Assembly: GCA_024734495.1 (NCBI GenBank)
Contig: JALMQS010000187.1
Span: 16,988,455-17,052,454 of the forward strand
Source of the DNA: Forficula auricularia
Taxonomy: Eukaryota; Arthropoda; Insecta; Dermaptera; Forficulidae
Length of the DNA stretch: 64,000 nucleotides
Reading direction: 5' to 3'
Positions 12,165 through 22,109 of the stretch are shown here, piece after piece. The position numbers were made by a program, and so were the translations under genes. The notes below the pieces were generated by a model that saw only the letters and a list, made by a program, of their open reading frames with translations, was not told where the DNA came from and searched no databases. The stretch's first letter is position 1. The number at the start of each line of letters is the position of its first letter.

Positions 12165-12182
12165 ATATATATATATATATTT
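12165..12182. repeat. (TA)n microsatellite
   Basis: About nine TA repeats at the right edge of the family B element. Confidence 0.8.
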
Positions 12183-12291
12183 TATTTGGATCAAACCGGA
12201 GGATAACATAATTAATTTCTACTTCTAAATCTTTTCAAATGAATATGTATTTGCTTTAACTGTGACTGTTTTCTTTTGCTGTTGTTTCCAG

Positions 12292-12487
12292 TCGATTGAC
12301 GCTGGGAGAAGCTTTTCTGTCTGCGGATGCTATCCTCTGCACCCTGCTCGATGTCCTCTCCGGTCTTGTCGTTTATCCGAAAGTGATCGAACGTCGAATC
12401 GGTCAGGAGCTGCCTTTCATGATCGTAGAGAATGTTATCGTAGCGATGGTGAACGCCGGTGGCGATCGCCAACAGTGTCACGAACAG
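12292..12487 (+). CDS. ADSL: Adenylosuccinate lyase, penultimate exon
   Basis: Adenylosuccinate lyase cleaves SAICAR and adenylosuccinate to release fumarate in cytosolic purine synthesis. The exon carries one base of a split codon and 65 full codons. It reads [19 protein letters not shown], then [18 protein letters not shown] and [12 protein letters not shown], ending CHEQ. This matches the conserved helical domain of the animal enzyme (human [32 protein letters not shown]). The acceptor is TTGTTTCCAG at 12282-12291. The donor CAG/GTCAGA is at 12487/12488, where similarity ends. It joins in phase 0 to the exon at 33863, since CHEQ+VRVLS is continuous in the family. The earlier exons, with the catalytic serine loop, were not found in the 12 kb upstream and presumably lie outside the window. 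Confidence 0.93.
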
Positions 12488-13211
12488 GTCAGAACCGGAA
12501 CACACCACCAGTATCATACCTATAGACTAGAATCAGCTCAATCTTTATATATTAATCAATTCGATTATATCTCCTTGATAAATTTCGTTTCTAAGCTAAT
12601 AATTAAAAGCAATGCTTGCTAAAGTATAATAATAGCACCTTCGTATTCTCTTTTGACAAATAAAAACCATACTTTTTTAAATAAATATACCTTTATTTAT
12701 TTATAAATTTAAGAAAAAAATTATTGGCCTTGAATTTCGAAAAGCCTCTTCTTGTGACCGGGGATTCTGTGGGGCCAAAAATAAAATATATATTTTTTTT
12801 ATCGTAGAGGCATCCTTTAAGTTCTCTTTAAATAGGTTACATTTTTTTAAATTTATTTCAATTTAAGAGTAAAAGTAAAAAAGCTCTAAAGTGGCCGTTT
12901 TTGGGTGATTTTTATGTCTGTGAGGTTTTAGAAATTGTTCAAATATTTTACAAATTCACTCTTTCCTTTCTTATCAACGAAAAATAAGAACGAATTTGAT
13001 ATCTCAAGTGTTTTGGAAATTAGAAGGTAGGGAACCCTTAGATGGATTATTATGGTCTTTATTTCCATTACTCAACAAATATAGAATGGGTGATTCTTTT
13101 AGAGCCGCATATAGAGCTAGTAAAGGAAATTTTTTCGGGTTAACGCATAGATGACAGTTTCTGAAGTTCCATAAAATAAATTTCAGAGTTTATTTATTTT
13201 TTTGAAGATCT
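12488..13211. other. Intronic AT-rich spacer
   Basis: No element recognised. A short frame near 13040-13150 reads plausibly but has no recognised similarity and no splice context. Confidence 0.4.
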
Positions 13212-13342
13212 AATGTCGCAAAGTAAATACTTTTTACCACTAACACAAGGTAGATGGTAAATGGAGAGACTGGGATGGCTAATCCCTCCATTTACCATCT
13301 ACCCTGTGTTAGTGGTAAAAAGCATTTACTTTGCGACATACA
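13212..13342. repeat. Short perfect-looking inverted repeat
   Basis: Arms of about 53 bp at 13212-13264 and 13286-13341 share TGTCGCAAAGTAAAT and CCACTAACACA..GGTAGATGG. The spacer is about 20 bp, so the unit would fold into a stable hairpin. Only a few mismatches are visible. Confidence 0.75.
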
Positions 13343-14022
13343 ACCGGCCCTAACTCTCCAAAATGCAATCGACGCTTAGTAATAATGGAAATCTTGTTTA
13401 TTTTTAAAACTTTTAACTGATTCGAAATGCATTATGTTAGGAACCAATTTTTTTTTTAATTTCCCAATTAAATAGTCATCTATCATGCCATTATTTATGA
13501 ATTTTTCTAAAAGGAGCGAACAAAATAAAATTTAAAAAATTAAGGATGTTTTTTGGACAGAATCCCCTAGTTGAAAAGGGGCCTTCCATAAATTACGTCA
13601 CACAATAAGGGGGGAAGGGGCATCTCAGATTTGTGACAAAATATGACAGGGGGGCCCGGAGATCTTAAAAATTGTAATGTCACAAAAGTCAAATTAAAAA
13701 TTTTCAAATGTATTTTTTAGATTTCAGGTTATTATCAAAGCGCACAGAGTGCGCAGGCCAAGTTCGAGCATAGGCTTTGTCGTACACGCTGTACGCTATT
13801 TACACGAACCATTCCTAGCCAATTTCGACCCCCCCCTGCAGCTCGGAACCCATTTGAGATACAAAGCTGAAATTATACACATATAATTATGTAATCCATC
13901 TTGAAGATAGTCCAAAATTTAAATAATATAGCTTAAAGAGATTCTGAGATATGGACCTGAGAATATAGCTAATTTTGGCACTCACTGACTCAGTGACAGA
14001 TCATCAAAACCTATAGGGTACT

Positions 14023-14175
14023 TCCGAGTGGTGAACCGCGACCTAATATCGTGTACACCTACTTCCACTTTCATTTCCAATTAGAAGACAATAGATGAAG
14101 GGGCATTATCTAATGAATTCCAAAATAATTCCACATGATTCCAAAGACGTGTACACCTAATTCCAATCGTAGTTA
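14023..14175. mobile_element. Family C MITE, degraded copy
   Basis: It starts CCGAGTGGTGAACCGCGACC and contains CGTGTACACCTACTTCCAC, GATGAAGGGGCATTATCTAA and GACGTGTACACCTAATTCC. These match the 3624 copy in reverse orientation. The right terminus has decayed (TCGTAGTTAATTCCAC). GGTACTTCC occurs on both sides (about 14018 and 14175), which may be chance. Confidence 0.6.
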
Positions 14176-14488
14176 ATTCCACAGGTACTTCCAATCATTC
14201 CAACATGATGAAATTTCGCATGCTAGTAGAGTTTGTGACACAAACAAAGGATAAATTCCAAAAATCCAAACTTTCTATCTTTCAACCCATTCAAAATAGG
14301 GGGGGGGGAGTGTCAAAAATTAAAGTTCTAGCCCTTTGGACCGAACTCAAACAAATTTTGTATATATATTCTTGCTTTTCACGTAGCTTACAAAAAGTTA
14401 GAGAAATTTCAAACAAAACTTTCTCTAAAAAAAAAGGCCAAGTTCGAAAAAGTAGTGAAATATACTCTGCAGCCAAGTTATATTCACC

Positions 14489-14655
14489 ACGAGGGGTGAC
14501 CGCGACCTAATATCGTGTACACCTACTTCCACTTCCACTTTCATTTCCAAGTAGAATACAACAGATGAAGGGGTATTATCTAATGAATTCCAATATAATT
14601 CCACATAATTCCAAAGACGATGTACACCTAATCCCAATCGCGGTTCACCCCTCGA
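14489..14655. mobile_element. Family C MITE, copy with 6-bp duplication
   Basis: The ends are ACGAGGGGTGACCGCGA and TCGCGGTTCACCCCTCGA. Flanks TTCACC (14483-14488) and TTCAGC (14656-14661) match at five of six bases, consistent with the 6-bp target duplication of the other copies. The interior is as in the 3624 element, in reverse orientation. Confidence 0.75.
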
Positions 14656-14668
14656 TTCAGCATGAATA

Positions 14669-15032
14669 ATTAATAAATGAATTTATCTTTAAGGACCAAT
14701 CATAGATTTTAGAGAAAATATTTTTACATTGCATATCAGAGAGGTTCGTCCCCTTAGGAATCGAACCCAAGCGCTGAAAACTTTTTTCAGTTTAGCCTGA
14801 TTTTTTACTATTCCTTTCGAGTTGAAGGGAGTGAAAAAACTTTAGCTATAATTCTTATATATGTTGCATATCGGAGAGAGATTCGTCTTAAGGGTTTGGC
14901 TAACGGCCCGGCAAGCTTAGTTAGCGCTTGGGTTCGATTCCTAAGGGGACGAACCTCTCTGATATGCAATGTAAAAATATTTTCTCTAAAATCTATGATT
15001 GGTCCTTAAAGATAAATTCATTTATTAATATT
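14669..15032. repeat. Inverted repeat with tRNA B-box-like sequence
   Basis: Arms of about 105 bp (14669-14775 and 14925-15032) are almost perfectly complementary, with ATTTATCTTTAAGGACCAAT and GATATGCAATGTAAAAATA. Each arm carries GGTTCGATTCCTAAGG, which fits a tRNA B box, and GGCTAACGGCCCGG lies about 40 bp before it on the + strand. The unit may derive from a tRNA-like SINE, but no full cloverleaf is seen. Confidence 0.65.
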
Positions 15033-15104
15033 TTAGATCTGGGTTGATTTTTGAAATAAATTCCATCTTTTTTCAAAAAAAGACACCTAAAAAGATACTT
15101 AAAT

Positions 15105-15405
15105 CTTTGCTTTCAATGAATAATTAAGTTGAGAAAATAGTAGTTTCAAATACAATAGATTCTTTCCATTTTGAATGACAATCTCAATTTATGGATTCTA
15201 AATTTTTAATTTAGATTATTTTCATGAAACTTGGCTGTTACGAATTATACTGAAAGAGTTAATGAACTAAATTCGTGACCAGCCAAGTTTTAGGAAAATA
15301 ATCTAAATTAAAAATTTAGAATCCACAAATTTAGATTGTCATTCAAAATGGAAAGAATTAATTTTAATTTAAACTACTATTTTCTTAACTTAATTATTCT
15401 TGGCT
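15105..15405. repeat. Inverted repeat, about 130-bp arms
   Basis: Left arm (about 15105-15232) and right arm (about 15275-15405) share GATTCTAAATTTTTAATTTA, CAATAGATTCTTTCCATTTT (the right copy has a small change) and AACTTGGCTG. The loop is about 40 bp. Confidence 0.65.
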
Positions 15406-15675
15406 TATATAACTTGACTGCACAGTAGATTTCACTACTTTTTCGAACTTGGCCTGTTTTTTCACAGAATGTTTTGATTAGATTATTCCAACCTGAAAAT
15501 GTTGGTAAAATAAATGTAGAAACGAAATTTCTACAATTATTAAATTATAGGGTATAAAAGTGATAGTGTGACGTCACAATACAGGGGGCTCAATGAAAAT
15601 GTGACAGAATGTGACACAGGGGAATGAGGGTCTAAAAATCTTGAAATTCGTGTGACGTAATTTATGGACCGCCCC

Positions 15676-16526
15676 AAGTTCAATTTATAGAAATTTTATT
15701 CGATATACAGGAACTGTTTTTCTAATGAATATTCAAGGTTCCTGAAAAAAGTTCCATATACAGACATTTTTGTTTGACTATATTTATTTAACAAGCAATT
15801 CGGATTATTTTATTTACCTAATTCGAATTATTTGCAAACATAATTATCTTAGTATTAGTATTTCTATTATTAATTTATTATTGTTTTTTTTGCCCATGAA
15901 ATCGTGTTTCTAGTGACCAAGATCCGATTAACTCGGTACTCAGGTAAGAAAGTGAGAAAGAGAGGGATTGGAAGAGGAGTCATTCATGCAGGACGACCGA
16001 GGAACGACCCTGGCCTTGGCTAGGAACCACCTGTTCAATTGACACTCATTACTTTCCTTAGATTAAAGGAAGGTACCTACTTTACAGCAAGGAGGCGATT
16101 TTAAAGATGATAGTAATGCTTGAATGAATGAATCATCATCAAAAGAAAGCGAAAGTGATCTGTCTGGCGGTCAAATCGTGCCTCAACCTAAGCTAACTAC
16201 TAAGGTGGCTGGCTGTTAGGCAACCGGCAAACTCACCTCCACTTGCTCAACCCAACCAACCAACACCTACCTAATAGATTGGACCAGGAAAGAGAGAAAG
16301 AAAGAAAAGCAGTATTTAAATTTAAATGATTAAGAAGAGTGAAGCGGTTATATAAAAAAAGGGAACGCCCTCCGTCCACATACGAGAAAATTCAAATTAA
16401 TATTTAAAAATATCGCTTCGAGATATATTATATATAAGATGCTTTCACATACTAAGTCAGAGTGTCTGAATGAATAAAGAATTGTCCATTATTAAAGGGG
16501 TTGCTTATCCGGTTTGTTTTTTATAG
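15676..16526. other. Non-repetitive-looking intronic stretch
   Basis: The first 225 bp are AT-rich. About 15900-16330 is richer in G+C and higher in complexity, with no visible relation to the repeat families. It has no long open frame. It includes CTCAGGTAAGAAAG, which would score as a splice donor, and an ACCAACCAACC run. It could be regulatory or an untranslated exon, but no evidence decides this. Confidence 0.35.
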
Positions 16527-17700
16527 AATGAATCAACTGGTGTGTTCACCACACGACTTTCACATTTTCAATTATTTGAAGTCATCACGACACTACTAAT
16601 TTACACCGCCTTCCTTTATTTCGTTTTTTTTTTGATTTTCTCAAAAACGACACGAACGATTTTTTTAAAAATTAGTTTATTTATCAAGTGTGTCAAATTT
16701 TTAATCCGAATAAATTAAAGAAAGGGGTTATGAATTAAGTGTGTCGTAAAATAAATATTTTAATCGTTCATATCTCGTCTTCGGAAAGTCGCAGAGCCTT
16801 GAAATTTGAAACTTAAGCTATCTAGAGGCTACAAGAAGTATAACATGAAATAGCAAAACCGGAAGTTGATGTTTACATACGTAAGAATTAACCCCCCCCT
16901 GCTTTTCGCAACCATAAGTCTCAGAGATACGAAATTCAAAACTTAAGCTTGATATAGGCTAGAAGGAGTACATCAAGCTTTTGGTTGAAATAGTAAGACA
17001 GGAAGTGGACATTTACATGAAATATTTTTTTATTTTTTTTTATTTTCTCAAAAACGGCTCCAAAGATTTTTTTAAAAATTAGTGTATTTATCAAGTGTCA
17101 GGACATCTTGATATACTTCTTATAGCCTCTAAATATCTTAATTTTTAAATTTCAAGTCTCTGCGACTTTCCGGAGACGAGATATGAACGATTAAAATATT
17201 TATTTTACGACACTCTTGATTTACAACCCCTTCCTCTTTTTTAATCGGATTAAAAATTTGACACAATTAATAACTCATGACATTTGATAATGTACTAATT
17301 TTTAAAAAAAAATTGTTACAGCGGTTTTTGAGAAAATCAAAAAAAACGAAAAATCTTTCATGTAAATGTCCACTTCAGATTTTCTGATTTAAACCAAAAG
17401 CTTGCTGTACTCATTCTAGCCTATATTGAGTGTAAGTTGAATTTCGTAGCTCTGAGACTTATGGTTGCGAAATGCAGGGTGTACATTCATACGTACATAC
17501 GTTCATACGCACTGACCAATGGATTTTGGACCTCTTTTTTGCCCTCTGGAGACCACAATTTCCGGTTTTATGTCCTAAATCCGATTTCCAACTATTAAGG
17601 GCAACGATTCCTTCCAGCTAAAAGTTACAAAATGAAATTAACTTTTTTCATCTCTGAGATACAAGCTCTCAAAGAGTCAGGACCCAGACTGGCCATCGCA
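16527..17700. mobile_element. Family D element, copy 1
   Basis: It begins ATCAACTGGTGTGTTCACC and ACGACTTTCACATTTTCA, as does the copy at 26728. Blocks around ATCGTTCATATCTCGTCT and AGTCGCAGAGCCTTGAAATT near 16770 recur in reverse complement at about 17150-17230, so the body is itself an inverted repeat. The ATAGGCTAGAAGGAGTACAT block recurs inverted as well (about 16950 and 17410). No protein was found. The class is not assigned. Confidence 0.6.
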
Positions 17701-17859
17701 ATACTTCATATTATATTCTATGAATATAAATGTGAAAGTAAAAAATGATTTATTGTTATTTTAATTTATATTTATTTAATTATTTGTTTATAAAATACAA
17801 ATAAAAACTGATATTAGTAGTTTTGAAAAATTAGTATAAATTACTAAAAATAGGAGACG

Positions 17860-18040
17860 GATAGAATATTTTTAATTAAAAAGACTGATGATAAATGTCA
17901 AACTTTAGAAACCATAGTTTCTAACAAATAAATTAAATATATACCTATTTATATTCGTTATACATACCTACAAGTACAATAGGTAAATGTTTATTTGCAT
18001 CAAACAGAGGACAACTTTATGTTACTCTTTATGAATAATT
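17860..18040 (+). mobile_element. Repeat G copy 2, decayed hammerhead motif
   Basis: It shares AAAGACTGATGAT, AGAAACCATAGTTTCT (a GAAAC-box relative), TTTATTTGCATCAAACAGAG and GACAAC with copies at 9.2 and 20.5 kb. Stem II is reduced to about AAA/TTT, so this copy is probably inactive. Confidence 0.5.
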
Positions 18041-18049
18041 ATAAATTAA

Positions 18050-18340
18050 TTTCAAATAAATAACTATCAAAAACTGGATTTATTTGGCTAGGAATAAATC
18101 GAATAAGAGTTAATAAAAATAACGTCCAAATATAGTTTTAAAAGAGAGCAGAGGTGAAGTCCAGATCAAGAACAAAAAGACATTTATTCGATTACAAAGA
18201 AACTTAGGTAAGAAATCTTTCTGATTCTAACTCTCGAAGAAGATTCTTTCATTTCAAACTCGCGAAGGGAAACATTTTCTCATTACATTTCAAATATGCT
18301 CGGTGAACGAGAGATTTAATATTAATTAGATATTTATTTA
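18050..18340. other. AT-rich spacer
   Basis: No recognised feature. Confidence 0.4.
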
Positions 18341-18620
18341 ATGATGAAAAAAATGACCAACCCACGAACCACACTCCCCACCACATCCACCCCCCGAACC
18401 CCACCCAGCACCTCCCGCCCCCCGCACCCGTGCACAACCACCGACCCCACCCCACCACCACGCACCCCATCCCCCGCACCACCCCACTACGCCTCTGGAC
18501 CCTCACCTGATCCCCCTCATTATGCCTCTGGACCTTCACCTAAACCCTCCACTCCACCCTGCACCCCTCACCTCGTGCCCCCCCCCTGCACCTTACCCCC
18601 GCACCCAGTTTTTTCATTTC
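18341..18620. repeat. C-rich, G-poor low-complexity tract
   Basis: About 280 bp of strongly strand-biased C-rich DNA sits within AT-rich surroundings. A 34-bp unit containing CCTCTGGACC and TCACCT is repeated twice near 18490-18545. The proline-rich open frame across it is a result of composition: it has no domain, and its frame stays open simply because C-rich codons are not stops. It abuts family A-like sequence on the - strand, whose G-run repeats may be its origin. Confidence 0.6.
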
Positions 18621-18850
18621 TAGCCTTCTAGTGACCCATAGATTCTATATACAAAATTTGGTTAAGTTGGCTATTAAGGGTAAGAATTTTCATTTTTTGC
18701 CCCCTCCCTTTGGGTGGTTAGTTTTTGCATTTCTAGCCTTCTAGTGACCCACAGATTATGTATATAAAATTTGGTTGAGTTTGGTCCAAAAGCAAGAATT
18801 TTCATATTTTGACCCCCCCCCTTTGTTTTGGGAGAATTTTTATAAACAAA
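18621..18850 (-). mobile_element. Family A internal fragment
   Basis: Two units of the family A internal repeat in minus orientation, with TTTTGCATTTCTAGCCTTCT, CAAAATTTGGTTGAGTTTGG and C-runs. No termini are present. Confidence 0.6.
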
Positions 18851-19234
18851 AGTTGTCAGAAATCACATCCCCTACAACTTTGCTCATTTTAAAATTTGCC
18901 GTAGAGTTAATAGTTTAGGAGTTATTTGATAATTTTCATTCGTGAGCTCCCCCCAAACCCCCTTTTGGGGTCAAGATATCAAAACGTTATATAGCTAAAA
19001 ACGTAAGTTAGAAGACATCTGATGTAAATATGAAATTTCATAATAATCCCTTCAGCCGTTTTTACGTGAATCGTGAGCAACTTTTCGGAATCGACGGAAA
19101 CAGACATACAGACAGACAGACAGGAATTTTGTTGAGGGTGTTTTCGTTCATAACTTTGCTTGAAACGCGTGCAACCAAAATTTGGCGTGATTTGGAGCAA
19201 TGTACAGACAAAACCTTAATTTTATATATATATA
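18851..19234. other. Unassigned repeat-like stretch with CAGA repeats
   Basis: It contains ACAGACATACAGACAGACAGA at 19100-19122 and the phrase TTCAGCCGTTTTTACG, both typical of non-coding insect mobile DNA. No termini were defined and no gene was seen. Confidence 0.4.
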
Positions 19235-19880
19235 GATACAGGGTATGGTCAAGTATTGTAATCGTGCGTGAAAAAAGTATTTTTTTCTTTCTTTTTTTTC
19301 GAAATATCTCAAAAAAGCTCTAATAAGTGAACATCGAAAAAATTATATTTTTCGAGATAGCAATTGTTTTGTCAAAATGTCTGTTATTTAGTCTGGTTGT
19401 CTGTAGTAGCAGGTTGCCCGTTAGTCTGTGCGTTACCAAATTTTTGTGGAAGAGCTAGCTCAAAAACTAGTGGGAATATCGAAACCAAATTTCACACGTA
19501 GTTTTGGTCCATTGAGATTAAGAGCTGATTAGATTTTGGTGCATATCGACCCAAAGTTAAGGGGGCTGGAGGGGTGGTTAAAAATCTAGGCCATTTGAGC
19601 AAACTCAACAAATTTTTTCTACATAATCAGTAGGACCCCAGAAATCTAAAAATGCAAAAACTAACCGCCCGAAATTGGGGGGAGGGGATGGAGTAGGGTC
19701 AAAAAATGAAAATCTTGGCTATTTACCAAACTCAACAATATGTTGTGTACATAATCAGTGGGACTCCAGAAGTATGAAAATGCAAAAACTAACCCCCCCC
19801 CCTACATAATTATAAATAATTTTAGGAGCCAGGTTGTATGGTAAAGTCAAGTGGATGGCCACATCAGAACACGTCAGCTT
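19235..19880 (+). mobile_element. Family A element, copy 4
   Basis: Start TACAGGGTATGGTCAAGTAT; body landmarks GATTAAGAGCTGATTAGATT and CAAATTTCACACGTAGTTTT; end GGTAAAGTCAAGTGGATGG followed by CACATCAGAACACGTCAGC. It has about two internal G-run units. Confidence 0.75.
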
Positions 19881-20449
19881 TTTTCAACTCATGATTGGAG
19901 TCGAGGAGAGAATTCAAAAAATTGAAAATCTTTTTTTTCTGGGATTCTAGAGGTATTTATTTTATAGCAGTCTGATTGTATTGTGAAATCAGACTACATT
20001 TACCTTTTTCCACTTCTTATATTTCCATACCAAGAAATACAAATTAAGAGGTCCATAAATCTTGGCTTATTATGCCCAGCAATTATATTTTAAAATTAGT
20101 CGTGACCGTTTCAAACGGAGAAAAATGTAGTTCTTTCATACTTGGATTTCTTAATCAAGGTAGAGTCGATTTGTTATTTCTGAATTTCAGAAACATTTGA
20201 GGAAAAGATGAACTGTCTTGAAATAAACTTTTGCTAATGAAGCCAGTGTCTTTTTATTTGACTTTGGGGAATTGAGCCCATGCACCCAAGCTTTTATTAT
20301 ATAATAATAAAACCAATTAAATTCGAAAAATCAAAAACCTATATACATACATATATATGAGTAAATCCAACTTATTTTGCATTTTTTTACCTAAATATAA
20401 CTTTATCGAACCCCAACAATAATAATATATAATTTATTTTTTTATTGAA
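19881..20449. other. AT-rich spacer
   Basis: No gene or recognised element. Confidence 0.4.
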
Positions 20450-20645
20450 AAGTTTTTGTTTTGCCGAGAGTAGCAGAGTTGTTGATTCACAAAGAGAAAC
20501 AAAGAGGTTGTCCTCTGCTTGATGCAAATAAACATACACACATATATATCGAGATGATATATCTGTATATATATATTATTTATTTGTTTGAGACTATAGT
20601 TTCGAAGACTTGGTCTTCATCATCAGTCTTTCTTCAATTATAAAT
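20450..20645 (-). mobile_element. Repeat G copy 3 with hammerhead-like core
   Basis: This is the reverse complement of the repeat at 9.2 kb, with AAGAGGTTGTCCTCTGC, TGATGCAAATAAACATACAC, and GACTATAGTTTCGAAGAC at the core. The distal part CCGAGAGTAGCAGAGTTG recurs near 24490 and 51880. Confidence 0.65.
20592..20626 (-). ncRNA. Hammerhead ribozyme-like core
   Basis: On the - strand: CTGATGA (20620-20626), one extra T, perfect 6-bp stem II GAAGAC/GTCTTC with loop CAA, GAAAC (20599-20603), TATA, GTC (20592-20594). All core boxes are intact. Helix III is 2 bp, as in the dimer-type hammerheads reported for Penelope-like elements. Helix I pairing looks weak. Confidence 0.55.
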
Positions 20646-20654
20646 GTTTTTCAT

Positions 20655-21125
20655 TTATTTTTTTATGTTTAGCTCCTTCGTATTAATAATACAAAATTTT
20701 GAAATGGATAAATTAATTTTTTTTTTTTTGGCTTTTCGGCCTTTCTAGCCATAAGCCATTTACGATACTATTTATTTTATTTGGCTCACCAGACGTATTT
20801 ACATTTTTTGTTTATAAAATTTTTTTGGTTGAACAACACATTTCACTGGGAAATCACAGATAACATATCACTACTGATCAGTTTTTATCCATTCACGGAC
20901 CAGTTCCAGAAAGAATACATTCGACGAGAGACAGTCCAAGAGTTAAAAAGTGGTTAAATATTTAAAAATAGTGTCTCCATGTCAAATCACATCCCTAAGG
21001 GACGATCCACCATGATCGACTTTGAATAATAAATAATTCAACATGAACATTTATTAAATTTCATTTATCCATTTCAAAATTTTCTATTATTAATACGAAG
21101 GAGCTAAACATAAAAAAATAAATTA
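20655..21125. mobile_element. Element with 60-bp terminal inverted repeats
   Basis: Ends at about 20655-20716 and 21052-21125 are reverse complements, sharing GTTTAGCTCCTTCGTATTAA and TTTTGAAATGGATAAATTA. The interior carries a SINE tail fragment and no open frame. Confidence 0.65.
20716..20795 (-). mobile_element. SINE 3' fragment
   Basis: A T-run, then GGCTTTTCGGCCTTTCTAGC and ATTTACGATACTA, matches the tail region of the complete SINE at 62888-63087. The tRNA-derived head is absent. Confidence 0.65.
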
Positions 21126-22109
21126 TATTAATTTCTCACTCCTAAACACTAAAATACTCTATAAATAATAATAGTTTTGTGGCTCAACTATCTATAGACC
21201 AATTTCTAATAGTCATGAATTAAAAAACATTTTTCAATTTTTTATGATTTTTCCCATTCAGATGTGACAATCAAGGGGACGGAATTGACATGGACGGAAG
21301 TGACATTAGAGAATTTTGATTTGGTAATATAGGCAGAGACTGGCTTAAAAATATAGAGGGTTACAATTTTGGTTACAATTCACTAAAAGTAAAACAACAC
21401 TAGAAAGTTTTTTTAAATAAATATTTTGATATGACTTGTTATCGCAGGGACGGAAATGACACCTATGAACGACATAATTAATCACTACCTTTATGAAGTC
21501 ATTTTTCTGTGTTACCATATGAATAAAATTAACACCATTGGTTGCCATTAACAACATACTCACCAAGTGAAAATATTTTCTCTCTTGACCACTGCAGTGA
21601 TGGCGTGAGTCAAGTTAAATACTAAAACTATATGAAGATTTAAACACCCAAATTGGACAGAGGACATAAGTGACTTTTTATAGATTATTTGAATTGAAAA
21701 AATATGAAATTGAGTAAAATCGGCGTTAAAAAATTTATGAGTGCAATAATAAATGTATTCAATTAAAGACTATATTATTAAAAATGGAAACTTTATCTTA
21801 ATTTGAAAAAAAAACCTAGTGGACTTTACAATGCAAAATATGTTGGATTTTCTCATATTCACTTCACAATTGATGAAAATTACCACTTTAAATAAAATTT
21901 CTTCCTCTTCCAAAGCCAGCAAATGAGTTATATTAAAGGAAATTCAAATAAACAATTTAATAGATCATTGAATTATTACTTTATTTTTTAAATAAATTCA
22001 AAAAGTGTACATCGGTCTATCAAAAATACATTAAACATCAGCATGACTAAACAAACAAATTTAGCTAGATCCCTTCTGAGGAGCTTTATTATGCAATTTC
22101 TAATATTAT
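21126..22109. other. AT-rich spacer
   Basis: Nothing recognised. Small open frames here are AT-driven and show no similarity I can name. Confidence 0.4.

Larger units (their letters stand above)
10499..12190. mobile_element. Family B foldback element, copy 1, disrupted
   Basis: The left terminus TTAACCGACTTTAAAAAAGG is at 10499. The first palindrome arm runs from about 10820 to 11085. The matching arm resumes only at about 12093-12170 (ACCTTTTAGTTCATTTTTGA, GTTCTTATTATTTTATTTGT). Between them lie two LINE fragments (11092-12015 and 12046-12088), so the palindrome was split by insertion. The element ends about 100 bp before the ADSL exon at 12292. Confidence 0.6.
14430..15465. repeat. Foldback: outer arms with GGCCAAGTTCGAAAAAGTAG
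   Basis: Arms at about 14436-14488 and 15395-15462 are reverse complements, including AAGTAGTGAAAT and CAAGTTATAT. Inside them are a family C insertion (14489-14655), an inverted repeat at 14669-15032 and another at about 15105-15405. Confidence 0.6.
13573..15675. mobile_element. TIR transposon remnant with ends near ACGTCACAC
   Basis: The left end GGGGCCTTCCATAAATTACG and the right end (reverse complement GGGGCGGTCCATAAATTACG) form terminal inverted repeats. Both continue with GTCACAC and a G-rich, TGTGACA-rich subterminal zone. This terminus type is common in non-autonomous elements of many animals. The interior is filled with other elements (family C at 14.0 and 14.5 kb, and foldbacks at 14.4-15.5 kb). 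No transposase was seen. Confidence 0.6.

Noticed and set aside
14425..14637. Minus-strand frame matching one at 3642-3842
   Set aside because: The shared peptide comes from the non-coding family C transposon, present in both places.
14900..14960. tRNA gene from A/B-box-like sequence
   Set aside because: GGTTCGATTCC fits a B box but no acceptor stem or anticodon arm can be drawn. It lies in an inverted repeat and is better explained as SINE-like.
18341..18631. Proline-rich 96-codon open frame
   Set aside because: It follows from C-rich composition. There is no domain, no neighbouring exon, and the antisense frame is equally open.
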